The translations under genes and the position numbers were made by a program. The notes below the pieces were generated by a model. That model did not search any database. It was not told the origin of the DNA and worked only from the letters and a program-made list of their open reading frames with translations. DNA of 64,000 nt from Candidatus Pantoea persica (GTDB lineage Bacteria > Pseudomonadota > Gammaproteobacteria > Enterobacterales > Enterobacteriaceae): NCBI RefSeq assembly GCF_013753875.1, contig NZ_SMDS01000001.1, positions 1-64,000 on the forward strand. The letters are read 5' to 3'. Every line of letters begins with the position of its first letter. The stretch's first letter is position 1. This document shows positions 51,611-63,334 of the stretch, in pieces.

Positions 51611-52032
51611 ATGCATATTATCCCCGCCACGGCCGCACACATGCCCGCCGTGCAACAGATCTACGCCTGGCACGTGCTGCACGGCAGCGCGACCTTCGAA
51701 ACCGAGCCGCCGGAGGTTGAAGAGATGCAGCAGCGGCTGCGCGCGCTGCTGGATAAGGGTGGCATCTGGCTGGTGGCGCTAGAGGCGGATCGGGTTATCG
51801 GCTACGGCTTATCTTACCCCCCTATCGTCCGCGCTACGCCTACCGCTTTACGCTGGAGGATTCCATCTATCTTCATCCAGAGCATACCGGCCGCGGCGCG
51901 GGCCGCGCGCTGGGATTCAGCGAGGCGGGCATGATCAAGGCGGTGGGTTACAAGCATGACCGCTAGCTGGATACCCGTTTTATGCAGCGCTCGCTCGACG
52001 CGGGCGACAGCGCGCCGCCGGAGCCGCTTTAG
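51611..52032 (+). pseudogene. Phosphinothricin-type N-acetyltransferase, broken
   Basis: MHIIPATAAHMPAVQQIYAWHVLHGSATFETEPPEVEEMQQRLRALLDKGGIWLVALEADRVIGYGLSY, a frameshift near 51815, then the acetyl-CoA region in other frames and GFSEAGMIKAVGYKHDR, a TAG at 51964 (the conserved Trp of HDRWLDTRFMQRSL), and RFMQRSLDAGDSAPPEPL. The family acetylates phosphinothricin or methionine sulfoximine. ATG at 51611 follows GACGAGAACGCT. Confidence 0.78.
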
Positions 52033-52190
52033 GTTTCGCCTTGCCGAGGTGGCCGGTTCGCCAGCCAGCTGGCAGCTTTGCCCGCTCTCCCCTGCTTTCG
52101 CCTGTTATGCCGTAAGAACGAAAAGCGATTGGCCCGCCGCCTGCCCGGTTTGCTATAACGCTGTTTTAGCCAACCAAAGAAGAGAGTGCT

Positions 52191-53010
52191 ATGACGCAGC
52201 GTATCGCCGTTATCGGCGCGGGCGTGCTCGCCCTGTAGGGTGCGCAGGCGCCCTGGCTGCTGGAAACCGGCACTTGGGAATGGGCGGCCGATCCCGCGGT
52301 GCAGGCGCACTTTCCCGAGCTGCAGCTCGCTTCTCATATTCAGCAGGCGGTTTTCTTCCCCACTGAATGCCCGCTCTATCCCAGCCTGCTGATCGGCTGG
52401 CTGCTCTCGCAGGTGAAAGGATCCGGCGAGTACGCCGACGGCGCAGCGCTGGAGCTGGCGAGCGGTGAGCAGTGGCGCGGCAATCGCATTATTCTGGCGA
52501 CGGGCCGCTGGTCGCCGGAACTGCTGATGCAGCTGGGGCTGACGCTGGCGATGACCGATGCCAACCTACCAGACAAGGTTGCCTGCAGTTTTCTGGCGCA
52601 TACCGATCCACTGCCGATCCAGATCAACAGCAATATTATCTCACCTGAGCTGAACGTCAGGCCGGACGGCGGCGGCAGGCTAATGCTGCAGGAGCTGGAC
52701 GACTACGCCGATCCGGCCAGGCCTGCAAGCGTTGACGGCCTGATTGGTCAGGAGTTTCTGCGGCGGATGTTCAGCCAGACGCAGGGCGCGCGCCTTGCCA
52801 GCATTGAGGTGGGCCAGCGCTCGCGTCCGGCCGACGGCTTGCCTGCGATGGGCTATGTGACGCCGCGCCAGCGGGTCTATCTCATGGCGATGCACAGCGG
52901 CATGACGCTGGCGCCGTTGCTGGGTGAGCTGGTGGCGGAAGAGGTGATCGCCGGCAAACGGTCGGCAATGCTCGCCGATTTTGCGCCTCAGCGGCTGCTG
53001 ACGCCCTTTA
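52191..53010 (+). pseudogene. FAD-dependent oxidoreductase (DAO family), stop and internal deletion
   Basis: MTQRIAVIGAGVLAL holds the GxGxxG-type nucleotide site but meets a TAG at 52236. The text then jumps to WEWAADPAVQAHFPELQLASHIQQAVFFPTECPLYPSLLIGWLLSQ, so about 70 residues appear to be deleted. After that it is open to LADFAPQRL, with GRLMLQELDDYADPA and RPADGLPAMGYVTPRQRVYLMAMHSGMTLAPLLGELVAEEVI, matching DadA-like oxidases. Substrate unknown. Confidence 0.7.
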
Positions 53011-53052
53011 ACGGCAAAAGCGGGAGCTTAGCTCCCGGCCGCGCAGTAGAGA

Positions 53053-54375
53053 TTAGTGGCGGTTTTTCCAGACTGTCTGAATGTTGCAGAACTCATGCAC
53101 GTCAAAGTGCGGTAGTTCACGGCCGTAGCCGCTCTTCTTCACGCCCCCGATGGTGACGCGCGGATCGGACGCGCCGTTGCCGTTGATAAACACCGCGCCA
53201 GTTTCGCGATCGGCGATGGCGCTGTCGTCTGACCAGACGGTTGCTCTCAGGCCGAATTCGCTGTCGTTAGCAATCGCCAGCGCATGGTCCGCATCGCGGG
53301 CAATGGCAATGGCGGCGACGGGGCCGAACATCTCCTCACTGAAAGCAGTCATGTCGTTCGTCACGTCAGAGAGGATAGTTAGCGCATAGTGGTTGCCCAC
53401 GCCGACGATCTTCTCGTCGCCCAGCACCAGTCGCGCCCCTTCCTGCAGCGATCGTTCTACCTGCTGATGCAGCTCGTCGCGCAGATCAAAGCGCGCCATC
53501 GGCCCGAGGAAAGTGTTTTCATCCAGCGGATCGCCCAAGGTTAACGCCTGTACCACGGCGCTGAAACGCGCTTCGAATTCTTCCACAACGGCGGCTTCGA
53601 CAATAAAGCGTTTGGCGGCCATGCAGACCTGCCTGGCGTTCTGGTAACGCCCCGTGACGGCGGACTTCACCGCTTCATCCAGATTGGCGTCAGCCAGCAC
53701 GATAAAGGGATCCGCGCCGCCTAGCTCCAGTACAGTTTTCTTCAGCGCGGCTCCGGCCCTGACGCTGCCGGTAACGGCCACCGCGGCAATGCGAGGATCT
53801 TTAATCGCTGCAGAGACACCATCGTTGTCGACATTAATCAATGTAAAAGCATATTCAGGCAGATCGGTGGCGGCAAACAGCTCAGCCATCAGCGTGGCGC
53901 TGCCCATTAACGTTCGGCGCGTGCTTGAGCACGTAGACACTGCCTGCCAGCAGCATGTCGACCGCACCACGTAACACCTGACAGAACGGAAAATTCCACG
54001 GCATAACTGCGAGGCGTCGATCGGTTTAAAGCGTTGCCAGGTATTCGCGACCTGCGTAGGCTGGTCGACCAGCATTGCAGGACCGTGCTCGGCGTACCAG
54101 TCGCAGAGCGCGGCGCATTTGAGGATTTCTGCGCGCGCCTGTGCGACGGGCTTGCCGATCTCCAGCGTAATGGTGCATGACAGTTCAGGTTCACGCTGAC
54201 GCAGTACTGTTAAGCGTTCAGCCATCTCGCTGTTACGCCACTGGCGGTAAGCGTCAGCACTCTGGCTCAGCGCGTTGTCCAGTTCAGCCGGTGATTGCAT
54301 CGGATTACGGGCCAGAAACTCGCCGGTAGCAGGATTGGTTGGAACAGTGTAATCGGTCTGTAATCGATCATAGAG
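53053..54375 (-). pseudogene. Succinate-semialdehyde dehydrogenase-like ALDH, scrambled segment
   Basis: Nearly full length. DYTVPTNPATGEFLARNP is in one frame up to about 54300, then MQSPAELDNALSQSADAYRQWRNSEMAERLTVLRQREPEL and EIGKPVAQARAEILKCAALCDWYAEHG. A segment of about 35 codons (near 53920-54030) is out of frame: it reads [21 protein letters not shown] where relatives have the PWNFPFWQ loop. Afterwards the text is correct (VTGSVRAG, LELGGADPFIV with the catalytic Glu, RQVCMAAKRFIVE with the catalytic Cys) to IQTVWKNRH. A 415-residue product could be made but lacks the nucleotide and oxyanion loop. Confidence 0.8.
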
Positions 54376-54541
54376 CCTCTCAATCAGTGTTAAGGAATAG
54401 TGACTTTACCCTACGCTTCTCAGTTCTTGATGAAAAATGAATAATAGTGAGCAAGTTATTTTTGTTTTGTGAATAGGAAAGTCAGGCAGGCCGTTTGTGA
54501 CGATCGCGCCGTTTTTATCTCAGGCTGCTCGCTTTGAGGAG

Positions 54542-54625
54542 TTATCCACATATACAGAAAGTAGATCCCAGTAAACGATCATATAGAGACCCTAAATAGA
54601 TCCAAAGAGATCCCTGATCGTCGCA
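54542..54625. other. Replication origin core: DnaA box and AGATCC heptamers
   Basis: A perfect DnaA box (TTATCCACA) lies at 54542-54550, followed by AGATCCC (54563), AGATCCA (54598) and AGATCCC (54608) and further GATC sites. DnaA boxes plus Dam-methylatable AGATCC heptamers directly before the iterons is the layout of the P1 oriR and RepFIB origins, where SeqA/Dam and DnaA act on strand opening. Five iterons and repA follow immediately. Confidence 0.75.
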
Positions 54626-54660
54626 GGCCTTGCCAGACAAGGGCTGAGGAGGTGATCGTG

Positions 54661-54759
54661 TTCACTATAATGAGTAAAGGGTTCACTGTAATCAGTAATT
54701 TATTCACTGCATACTGTAGAATATTCACTGTAATCAGTGATAGTGTTCACTGTAGTCAG
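54661..54759 (+). repeat. Five iterons upstream of repA
   Basis: Copies of TTCACTGTAATCAG start at 54661, 54682, 54703, 54724 and 54746, spaced 21, 21, 21 and 22 bases, two helical turns. The first and third copies are degenerate. These are the RepA binding sites of the origin and also lie over the repA promoter region, so RepA should repress its own gene as in RepFIB and P1. Confidence 0.92.
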
Positions 54760-54799
54760 AAAACGATCCCTTTCATCCACATAATGAAGATCTGATGCC

Positions 54800-55729
54800 A
54801 TGGCAGATAACGAGAGAGAAAACAAAGGGTTACTTGATCCTTTTCTGTCGGTGACCAAAAACAGTGGTGAAGTTATTCAGCTTCATCCTAACAAGAATAA
54901 TACCGTGCAACCCGTCGCGCTGATGCGCCTGGGGTTGTTTGTTCCGACCCTGAAATCGACGGCGCATGGTAATTCAGGCGCGATGGCCTCAACGGACGCG
55001 ACCAAAGAGCTGAAGAACCTGTCGCTGGTGAAAGCGGAAGGCTACGAGAAGATTACCATTACCGGCGCGCGTCTGGACATGGATAACGATTTCAAAACCT
55101 GGGCCGGCATCATTCAGTCCTTTTCGCGCTATCCCACCAGGGGCGACACGGTGACGTTGCCCTTTATAGATTTCGTTAAAATGTGCGGCATTCCCTCCGC
55201 AAACTCTTCTGCTGCGCTGCGTAAGCGCCTCGACGCCTCGCTGCGGCGCATCGCTACCAATACTCTCTCCTTTGAGGGCAACGGCAAGGCGTACCATACG
55301 CATCTGGTGCAGTCGGCCTATTACGACCGCGAGAAAGATGTTGTCAGGATCCAAGCGGACCCTAAGCTATTTGAGCTGTATAACTTCGATCACAAGGTTC
55401 TGCTGCAGCTTCGGGCCATTTCTCGACTTAAGCGCAAAGAGTCGGCGCAGGCGCTGTATACCTTTCTGGAAAGCCTGCCCACTAATCCCGCCCCTATTTC
55501 GCTGGCGCGTCTGCGTATGCGCCTTAATCTAGGTTCTAAAATCACCACCCAGAATCACGTAGTACGGCGCGCGATGGAGCAGCTGAAGGAGATTGGTTAC
55601 CTTGATTATTCAGAGGTTAAGCGCGGCCGGTCGGTGTTTTTTATTATTCATAGCCGCACGCCAAAGCTAGATGGCATCGGCAGTCTGGAAAGCATCGACG
55701 CGCTGGATGAGCTAGATTTTGATGAGTAG
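54800..55729 (+). CDS. repA: Plasmid replication initiator RepA (RepFIB/P1 type)
   Basis: Intact, 309 residues. A Rep_3-type initiator that binds the iterons and loads host DnaA/DnaB. The stretch [21 protein letters not shown], the [28 protein letters not shown] region and the second winged helix ([40 protein letters not shown] ... IVHSR-like end [11 protein letters not shown]) match RepFIB and P1 RepA over their length. The ATG at 54800 lies 40 bases after the last iteron. Flanked on both sides by iterons. Confidence 0.95.
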   Translation: MADNERENKGLLDPFLSVTKNSGEVIQLHPNKNNTVQPVALMRLGLFVPTLKSTAHGNSGAMASTDATKELKNLSLVKAEGYEKITITGARLDMDNDFKTWAGIIQSFSRYPTRGDTVTLPFIDFVKMCGIPSANSSAALRKRLDASLRRIATNTLSFEGNGKAYHTHLVQSAYYDREKDVVRIQADPKLFELYNFDHKVLLQLRAISRLKRKESAQALYTFLESLPTNPAPISLARLRMRLNLGSKITTQNHVVRRAMEQLKEIGYLDYSEVKRGRSVFFIIHSRTPKLDGIGSLESIDALDELDFDE

Positions 55730-55738
55730 CCCGTCAGG

Positions 55739-55870
55739 TTCACTGTAATCAGCACTGCACAACGACTGTCGTTTCTAATTGAGGAAGACAGCCGTTTTTT
55801 ATGGCTCTACGCCAGTGTGGCGCAGGCACAGTATGTGTTCACTGTGAGGAGTAATGTTCACTGTAATCAG
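55739..55870 (+). repeat. Three iterons just downstream of repA, same orientation
   Basis: TTCACTGTAATCAG at 55739 and 55857 and a degenerate copy (TTCACTGTGAGGAG) at 55838. The first begins 9 bases after the repA stop. In RepFIB/P1 plasmids, downstream iterons act as copy-number control (incA-like) by titrating and handcuffing RepA. Confidence 0.88.
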
Positions 55871-56006
55871 CAGGCGGCTCAGCGGTAAAAACACCGCTTA
55901 GCTTTGCGGATTGCTTAAATATCATATATTTCATGTGTTTAGGTAGGGTTATCGCTTACTTACATGCGCAAGGCTTTATCTTGTTATCCGCTTGTTCCCG
56001 ACAACA

Positions 56007-57319
56007 CTGATTACAGTGAACGTTATGCCGCGCAGCGTCTGCCCTGTCTGTTTACTGTTTACAGTGAATCTTTTGCTGGTCAGCTGGGTGTTTCGCGTAT
56101 CGTTATGTAGTTAAGATACTGATAATAAAATATTTAATGGCTTTTAACTGTATGCGCCAGCATAGCACGCTGGCAATGCTGGAAGGCCAACTGCTGATTA
56201 CAGTGAATGATTTGCTTCCCCCATGTGCTTCTCGCCTGGGATGTACTGATTACAGTGAACAGTAACTTGCTGCTCCCCGTCATCCGTCTACCAACCGCTC
56301 TGAAGGTCTCAGGGTATTCGTCGCCTATCAGTGATGGCTGTTTGCCCAAAGGGAATTTCAGTCTGGCCGGCTGATTACAGTGCACGTTAGCGGATTTTGA
56401 CAGGATCAATTGGCAGGTAGCCACTTCAACACCTGCTCCTGTTCTTCTTAGCTAGCCTCTGTTCTCCCAGCCCTTTCAGTCTGCTCCCCTGGCCTCAGCT
56501 TCCGTTTATCAAGCTCTGTTTCTCTTCATGTGTCTGACTTACCCTTTTTCCAGTCTCACTTTGTACACTCCTTATGCCACCGGACACCTGGTCACTGACT
56601 ACAGTGAATGCCTACTGATTACAGTGAACGTTTCGACGGAGTTCTGCCCTGCCCTGACGAGCGTGGCTTCCCGCGTCCTGCTGTCAGGCGACTTTGCTTT
56701 GCGTGCTGCTGCAGGGACGACGTTTTTCTCCGCTGCTTAACGCACTGAGCATTGGTATTGCGAGCTTCGGGGCCTTGTTATCCTGTGCGCCTGGGCCGTG
56801 TTATCCCGCGCCGTCTGAACGTTGTATCCCGTTCTTTGCCTGTTGGCCCTGCTCCCCTTGTGCCCTATTCCCTGTGCTGGCTGACATGGCCTGCGCGCAT
56901 TTGTTGATTACAGTGAATCTTTCAGCTAGTAGCCTAGCGCTAATCTTGTCCCGCATGCCAGTGCAATCATCGTTACTGATCACAGTGAATGTTTAGCCCG
57001 CGTCTTACTGACTACAGTGAACGTTGCATAGGGAGAGAACTGACGCAGAGACGGCTAAAAGCGCCACGCATACCCTCCAACCCGGCTAAAGCTGCCGATC
57101 AGAGTGAACGCCGCACATATATGCCGAGCCTTTAGCAGCCTTTTATGCCGCGCGACAGGCGTTCCGGCATGGCGTGCGCGCGCCTGACAGGTAGGCATAA
57201 ACCGATGGTCAGAGCGCAAAGGATCATCCTTTCCACTACTGATTACAGTGAATCTTTCCTTTCTGCCTGATAAAGCAGCAACTCTCGCGCATGCATTGCG
57301 GATTACTGATTACAGTGAA
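56007..57319 (-). repeat. Thirteen inverted-orientation iterons dispersed over 1.3 kb
   Basis: CTGATTACAGTGAA or close variants start at 56007, 56055, 56194, 56246, 56371, 56595, 56615, 56904, 56976, 57008, 57095, 57239 and 57306, all in the orientation opposite to the upstream set. Those at 56371 and 57095 are degenerate. Spacing is irregular (20 to 289 bases), unlike the tight 21-base array before repA. The region has no credible gene; it appears to be a large control locus for RepA titration. Confidence 0.88.
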
Positions 57320-57389
57320 CGTTTAAACACACTGTTAGCAACACGTCCTGTTTAACATTGCTATTCAATCAGGTTGAAAAGATAACTTA

Positions 57390-57434
57390 TTGACCAACAT
57401 GCAGGATTTATGTATAAAGTCGTAAATCATGCAT
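57390..57434 (+). promoter_or_regulatory. parAB promoter-operator
   Basis: TTGACC (57390) and TATAAA (57413) separated by 17 bases make a good sigma-70 promoter. An imperfect 12-base inverted repeat (ATGCAGGATTTA at 57399, TAAATCATGCAT at 57423; 11 of 12 match) covers the -10 and start region. P1 ParA-type proteins repress their own operon through such an operator, with ParB as corepressor. Confidence 0.7.
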
Positions 57435-57447
57435 ATATGGAGCAAGT

Positions 57448-58647
57448 GTGGCTAACGACGAAAAGCAGATTCAGAAGGTAGCAAAGCGTTCCGAACGCAT
57501 GCTTCTTAGCCTGACGGAACAGATTCAGGCGCAGAAAGAAGAGCTGCATGAAAACACTTTTTATCAGGTCTATGCCAAGGCGGCACTGGCAAAGCTGCCG
57601 AAGCTGACTCGCTCCAGCGTAGACTATGCCGTCAATGAGATGGAAGAAGGCGGATACCAGTTCGATAAACGCGCGGCGGGCAGCTCGACTAAATACGCTA
57701 TGTCGATTGAGAATATCATCGATATCTACCACCACCGCGGCGTACCTAAATACCGCGATCGCCACGGGGAAGCCTATACAATCTTCGTCGGCAATCTGAA
57801 AGGTGGCGTATCGAAAACTGTTTCTACCGTTTCCCTTGCTCATGCACTCCGCGCGCATCCTCATCTGCTGTATGAGGACTTACGCATTCTGGTCATCGAT
57901 CTGGATCCGCAGTCATCAGCTACGATGTTCCTTAATCATGTGCGTTCTGTCGGGCTGGTAGAGGCGACTGCGGCCCAGGCCATGCTGCAAAACGTCAGCC
58001 GAGAAGAGCTTTTAAAAGAGTTTATCGTGCCCTCTATCGTACCAGGCGTGGACGTTCTGCCCGCCTCTATTGACGACGCCTTTATCGCCTCGCGCTGGGA
58101 TGAGCTTTGCGCCGAACATCTGCCCGGTCAAAACGTGCATGCGGTACTGTATGAGAATGTCATCGCCAAGCTGACCAAAGACTATGACTTTATCTTTATC
58201 GACAGCGGCCCGCATCTGGATGCCTTCCTGAAAAACGCCATCGCCACTTCCGATCTGCTGATGACGCCGGTACCGCCAGCACAGGTCGATTTTCACTCCA
58301 CGCTGAAATACCTGACGCGCCTGCCGGAACTGATCGACATCATCGAAGCCTCCGGCGCGCCCTGCCGTCTGCAGGGCAATATTGGCTTTATGTCCAAACT
58401 ATCCAATAAAGCGGACCACAAGCTGTGTCACAGCCTGGCGAAAGAGATTTTCGGTGGCGATATGCTGGATGCGGCCTTACCGCGTCTGGATGGCTTCGAA
58501 CGCTGCGGGGAGTCTTTCGATACGGTGATATCGGCCAACCCCTCTACCTATGTCGGCAGCAGCGAAGCGCTGAAGAATGCACGCTCCGCGGCAGAAGACT
58601 TTGCCAAAGCGGTGTTTGACCGTATTGAATTTATCCGCCTGAACTGA
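57448..58647 (+). CDS. parA: Plasmid partition ATPase ParA (type Ia)
   Basis: Intact, 399 residues. Type Ia ParA with an N-terminal DNA-binding region (residues 1-100, including LPKLTRSSVDYAVNEMEEGG) for autorepression. It has a deviant Walker A box KGGVSKT at residues 118-124 and a Walker A' (VIDLDPQSSATM). It forms ATP-dependent gradients on the nucleoid that position plasmids carrying ParB-parS complexes. The start is a GTG at 57448 with GGAG upstream; an ATG at 57437 is in another frame. parB follows 7 bases on. Confidence 0.95.
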   Translation: MANDEKQIQKVAKRSERMLLSLTEQIQAQKEELHENTFYQVYAKAALAKLPKLTRSSVDYAVNEMEEGGYQFDKRAAGSSTKYAMSIENIIDIYHHRGVPKYRDRHGEAYTIFVGNLKGGVSKTVSTVSLAHALRAHPHLLYEDLRILVIDLDPQSSATMFLNHVRSVGLVEATAAQAMLQNVSREELLKEFIVPSIVPGVDVLPASIDDAFIASRWDELCAEHLPGQNVHAVLYENVIAKLTKDYDFIFIDSGPHLDAFLKNAIATSDLLMTPVPPAQVDFHSTLKYLTRLPELIDIIEASGAPCRLQGNIGFMSKLSNKADHKLCHSLAKEIFGGDMLDAALPRLDGFERCGESFDTVISANPSTYVGSSEALKNARSAAEDFAKAVFDRIEFIRLN

Positions 58648-58654
58648 GGTCACA

Positions 58655-59629
58655 ATGAGCGCAAAAAGAATTACGATTGGCCGAACCTTCAGCCAGACAC
58701 CTCTGCAGAATGAGCAGGCTTCCGAAAGCCCAACGCAAACCTTTGTTCTTTCGACCGGCAAACGTGCCCTGTTTCATCTTGAGCGCATCGACGCCAGATA
58801 TGTGGAGCAGCAAACCTTTGTCGTGCTGGAAACCAATGGCCGTGACCAGGCTGGCCTGACGCCCGATTCGCTGCGCGACATCATTCGCACTATCAAGCTG
58901 CAGCAGTTCTTCCCCGCCATCGGCGTCAAGCGCGATGGGCGAATTGAAATCCTGGATGGTTCGCGCCGTCGTGCTGCGGCTATCTACTGTAAAACCGGGC
59001 TGGATATTCTGGTTTCCGATACGGCCATTACCACGGAAGAGGCGCGTAAGCTGGCGCAGGATATCCAGACCGCGCGCGAGCACAATCTGCGTGAGGTCGG
59101 GCTACGCCTGCTTTCGCTGAAAAACGGCGGCATGTCGCAGAAGGAGATTGCCGAGAGCCAGGAGCTGTCACAGGCGAAAGTGACGCGCGCCCTGCATGCA
59201 GCCAGCGTGCCGGCAGAGCTGATATCGCTTTTTCCCAACCATTCAGAGCTGACCTATCCCGACTACAAAATGCTGCTGATGGCGGCAGAAAAGCTGGCAG
59301 AAACCGGACAGCCTGTTGAACGGCTGATCGAGACGGTATCCGTTGACGTCGATACCGTCTGCGCCCGCGAAGGGCTGGCAGAAGATGAAGTTAAAAATCA
59401 TATTCTGCGCCTGGTTCGTAACGGCAGCCAGACGCTGACTGAGACGCCAGCCAAAGAGAAAGTCTTGTCGGAAACCCTCTGGACCTTCGCTGACAAAGAT
59501 CGCTATGCGCGCAAAAAAATGCGCGGTCGCGTCTTCAGCTATGAGTTCAACCGGCAATCGAAAGAGCTACAGGAAGAGCTTGATAAGGTCATCGCTGAGA
59601 CGCTGAAAAAACATCTGGGCGAGTGCTAA
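58655..59629 (+). CDS. parB: Partition protein ParB (P1 type)
   Basis: Intact, 324 residues. N-terminal ParA-interaction and CTP/arginine-rich region (LDGSRRRAAAIYCKTGL, residues 100-116), helix-turn-helix at about 159-185 (GMSQKEIAESQELSQAKVTRALHAASVP) that reads the heptamer A boxes of parS, and a C-terminal dimer domain that in P1 reads the hexamer B boxes. The end (FSYEFNRQSKELQEELDKVI) fits. Cotranscribed with parA; two parS-like sites lie downstream. Confidence 0.95.
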   Translation: MSAKRITIGRTFSQTPLQNEQASESPTQTFVLSTGKRALFHLERIDARYVEQQTFVVLETNGRDQAGLTPDSLRDIIRTIKLQQFFPAIGVKRDGRIEILDGSRRRAAAIYCKTGLDILVSDTAITTEEARKLAQDIQTAREHNLREVGLRLLSLKNGGMSQKEIAESQELSQAKVTRALHAASVPAELISLFPNHSELTYPDYKMLLMAAEKLAETGQPVERLIETVSVDVDTVCAREGLAEDEVKNHILRLVRNGSQTLTETPAKEKVLSETLWTFADKDRYARKKMRGRVFSYEFNRQSKELQEELDKVIAETLKKHLGEC

Positions 59630-59636
59630 TCGATTC

Positions 59637-59661
59637 ATCCGGGTAGCGCACCTGCCCGGAT
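59637..59661 (+). terminator. Hairpin after parB
   Basis: ATCCGGG and CCCGGAT with an 11-base loop, 7 bases beyond the parB stop; no long T run, moderate call. Confidence 0.5.
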
Positions 59662-59691
59662 GCCTTCTCTCCTGATTGTTAACATCCCTTT

Positions 59692-59787
59692 TCGCCCGCT
59701 GGATTCGACAGGCCATTTTTACCGCTAACATCCTGTTTTATAAACTTTCTCTCGCAATATTTCAGCCTGAAATCGCCAGTATTTCAC
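59692..59787 (+). other. parS-like centromere, copy 1
   Basis: Positions 59759-59787 contain an A-box inverted pair (ATTTCAG-C-CTGAAAT), a B box TCGCCA (59773-59778) and another A box ATTTCAC (59781), in the same order and spacing as the right side of P1 parS. A near B box (TCGCCC) lies at 59692, but 67 bases before the A boxes, where P1 has 54, so the left half is doubtful. Confidence 0.75.
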
Positions 59788-59840
59788 TTCAATTTGCTAC
59801 ACGCTGTTTTCCAGACGGCTGCGCGCCAGGTCATCTCTCA

Positions 59841-59865
59841 GCCTGCTGCTGTTACTGCAGCAGGC
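59841..59865. terminator. Hairpin between the two parS copies
   Basis: GCCTGCTGC and GCAGCAGGC with a loop of about 6-7 bases. It could terminate parAB transcripts before parS copy 2, or simply separate the sites. Confidence 0.4.
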
Positions 59866-59885
59866 AGGCCAATAAAAGAATAGGT

Positions 59886-59976
59886 TCGCCAGCGCAATTT
59901 AAACTCTAACCTGTTGAAAATTAAATAGATGGTCGAGGAATTTCAGGCTGAAATCGCCAGAAATTTCAACCTGAAA
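59886..59976 (+). other. parS-like centromere, copy 2 (full P1 layout)
   Basis: Left B box TCGCCA (59886), left A box-like ATTTAAA (59897), an AT-rich spacer suitable for IHF bending, then the inverted A boxes ATTTCAGGCTGAAAT (59940-59954), right B box TCGCCA (59954-59959) and a further A box ATTTCAA (59963). The left B box to right A box distance is 54 bases and the left A box is 11 from the left B box, the P1 spacings as I recall them. ParB and IHF should bind here. Confidence 0.85.
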
Positions 59977-60006
59977 CAGCCTCTGCTCCTGTCAGAGTTA
60001 TCAGTA

Positions 60007-60928
60007 CTATTTTTTATCCGCGGCCCAGGTCGCTGAGCGAACATCACGCGGAAAAAGGTGTCAGCCAGCTTTTGCTGCTCTCTAAAAGTTTGCTCGGTCA
60101 TACGCTCAACGCCATAAGGTAATTGCGCCAGCGTGGTTTGCCAGATGCGTTTATCTAGACCCGCAGAGTGAGAAAGTATGGCTGCTGCGTTAGCTTGGTG
60201 CTGGTTCGCCCAGCTGCTCAGGTTGCTTAACTCATCCAGTGCCTCTTTCGCTACCTCAGGTTCGTTATCCGCAAACTGGCGCCTCGCCAGATAGAATGTG
60301 TAATGCGGCACTAGTCCTTCAGTGTTACGCACCTGACGTGCGCCACTGCTGGCCTCTACTTCAGCAAGCCAGGGATCCCAGATCACCCAGGCATCTACTG
60401 CGCCCTTCTGGAATACCGCGCGCACATCGGCAGGCGCCAGATAAACCGGCGTAATATCTTTATAGGTGAGACCGCCCCTTCCAGCGTGGCAATCGGTAGA
60501 TAGTTGACGTCGGAGCCTTTATTCAAGGCTACTCGCTTGCCCTTCGAATCCCGGACGCTATGAATGGCCGAAGCAGTGGGGACAACAATCGCCTCTGTTT
60601 TCGGGTTAGCCGGCGAATGTCCCAAATAGACCAGGCCAGCTTGCGCAGCCTGGGCAAAGGCGAGCGGCGTATCGCCTGTCGCTGCGAGGTCAATACTGCC
60701 GACATTCAGTTCTTCGAGCATTTGCGGCCATGCGGGAAACTCAACCCAGCGTACTTTAACGCCCTGTTTCTCCAGCCGCATTTCCAGCGTGCCGCGATAC
60801 TTCAGCAGAGCAAAAATGTTAGCTTTCTAATAGCCGACATTTACCGTTTCTGGCGCGGCAACAGCATGGGAAGCAGAAACAATGAGCGCCGCGGCAGCAA
60901 TGCCAGTAAGCATTCCATTCAGGTTCAT
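60007..60928 (-). pseudogene. ssuA: Aliphatic sulfonate-binding protein SsuA, broken
   Basis: Periplasmic substrate-binding protein. Signal peptide MNLNGMLTGIAAAALIVSASHAVAA, PETVNVGY, TAG at 60827 (codon 34, replacing the Gln of VGYQKAN), then KANIFALLKYRGTLE ... VEFPAWPQMLEELNVGSIDLAATGDTPLAFAQAAQAGLVYLGHSPANPKTEAIVV. A frameshift near 60465 precedes FQKGAVDAWVIWDPWLAEVE; a last shift near 60045 gives the normal end DVRSATWAADKK and TAG at 60007. No ssuBCD partners are in the window. Confidence 0.88.
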
Positions 60929-61189
60929 AAATTTATCTCTATGGTTTTAGCTCATCCTGACAGGTGTGCTCCGGTCTGAGAAATAACCAAATACGTTTGC
61001 TTATGCTGCCGGGAAACAGGTCACCGCGCCGCTGTCATTACTGACATCTGGCTCAGCTGGTGTGAGCCGTTCGCGGCAGGAGTAAATGCTTAGCACGTTA
61101 ATAATTTGCAGGGGCGATCAAGGAGCCAAATCGTACGCTATCTGATAGGATACCGGCAAAAAAATGCCTGCCAGAGATCCGTTCACTGT

Positions 61190-63283
<2,094 letters not shown>

Positions 63284-63307
63284 TCAGCACGGCGCGTGCA
63301 GTCGCCT

Positions 63308-63334
63308 CAGCCAGTCACGGCTGGTTTTTTTATT
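63308..63334 (+). terminator. Rho-independent terminator after the FUSC gene
   Basis: CAGCC and GGCTG around a short loop followed by GTTTTTTT, 25 bases after the FUSC stop. Confidence 0.75.
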
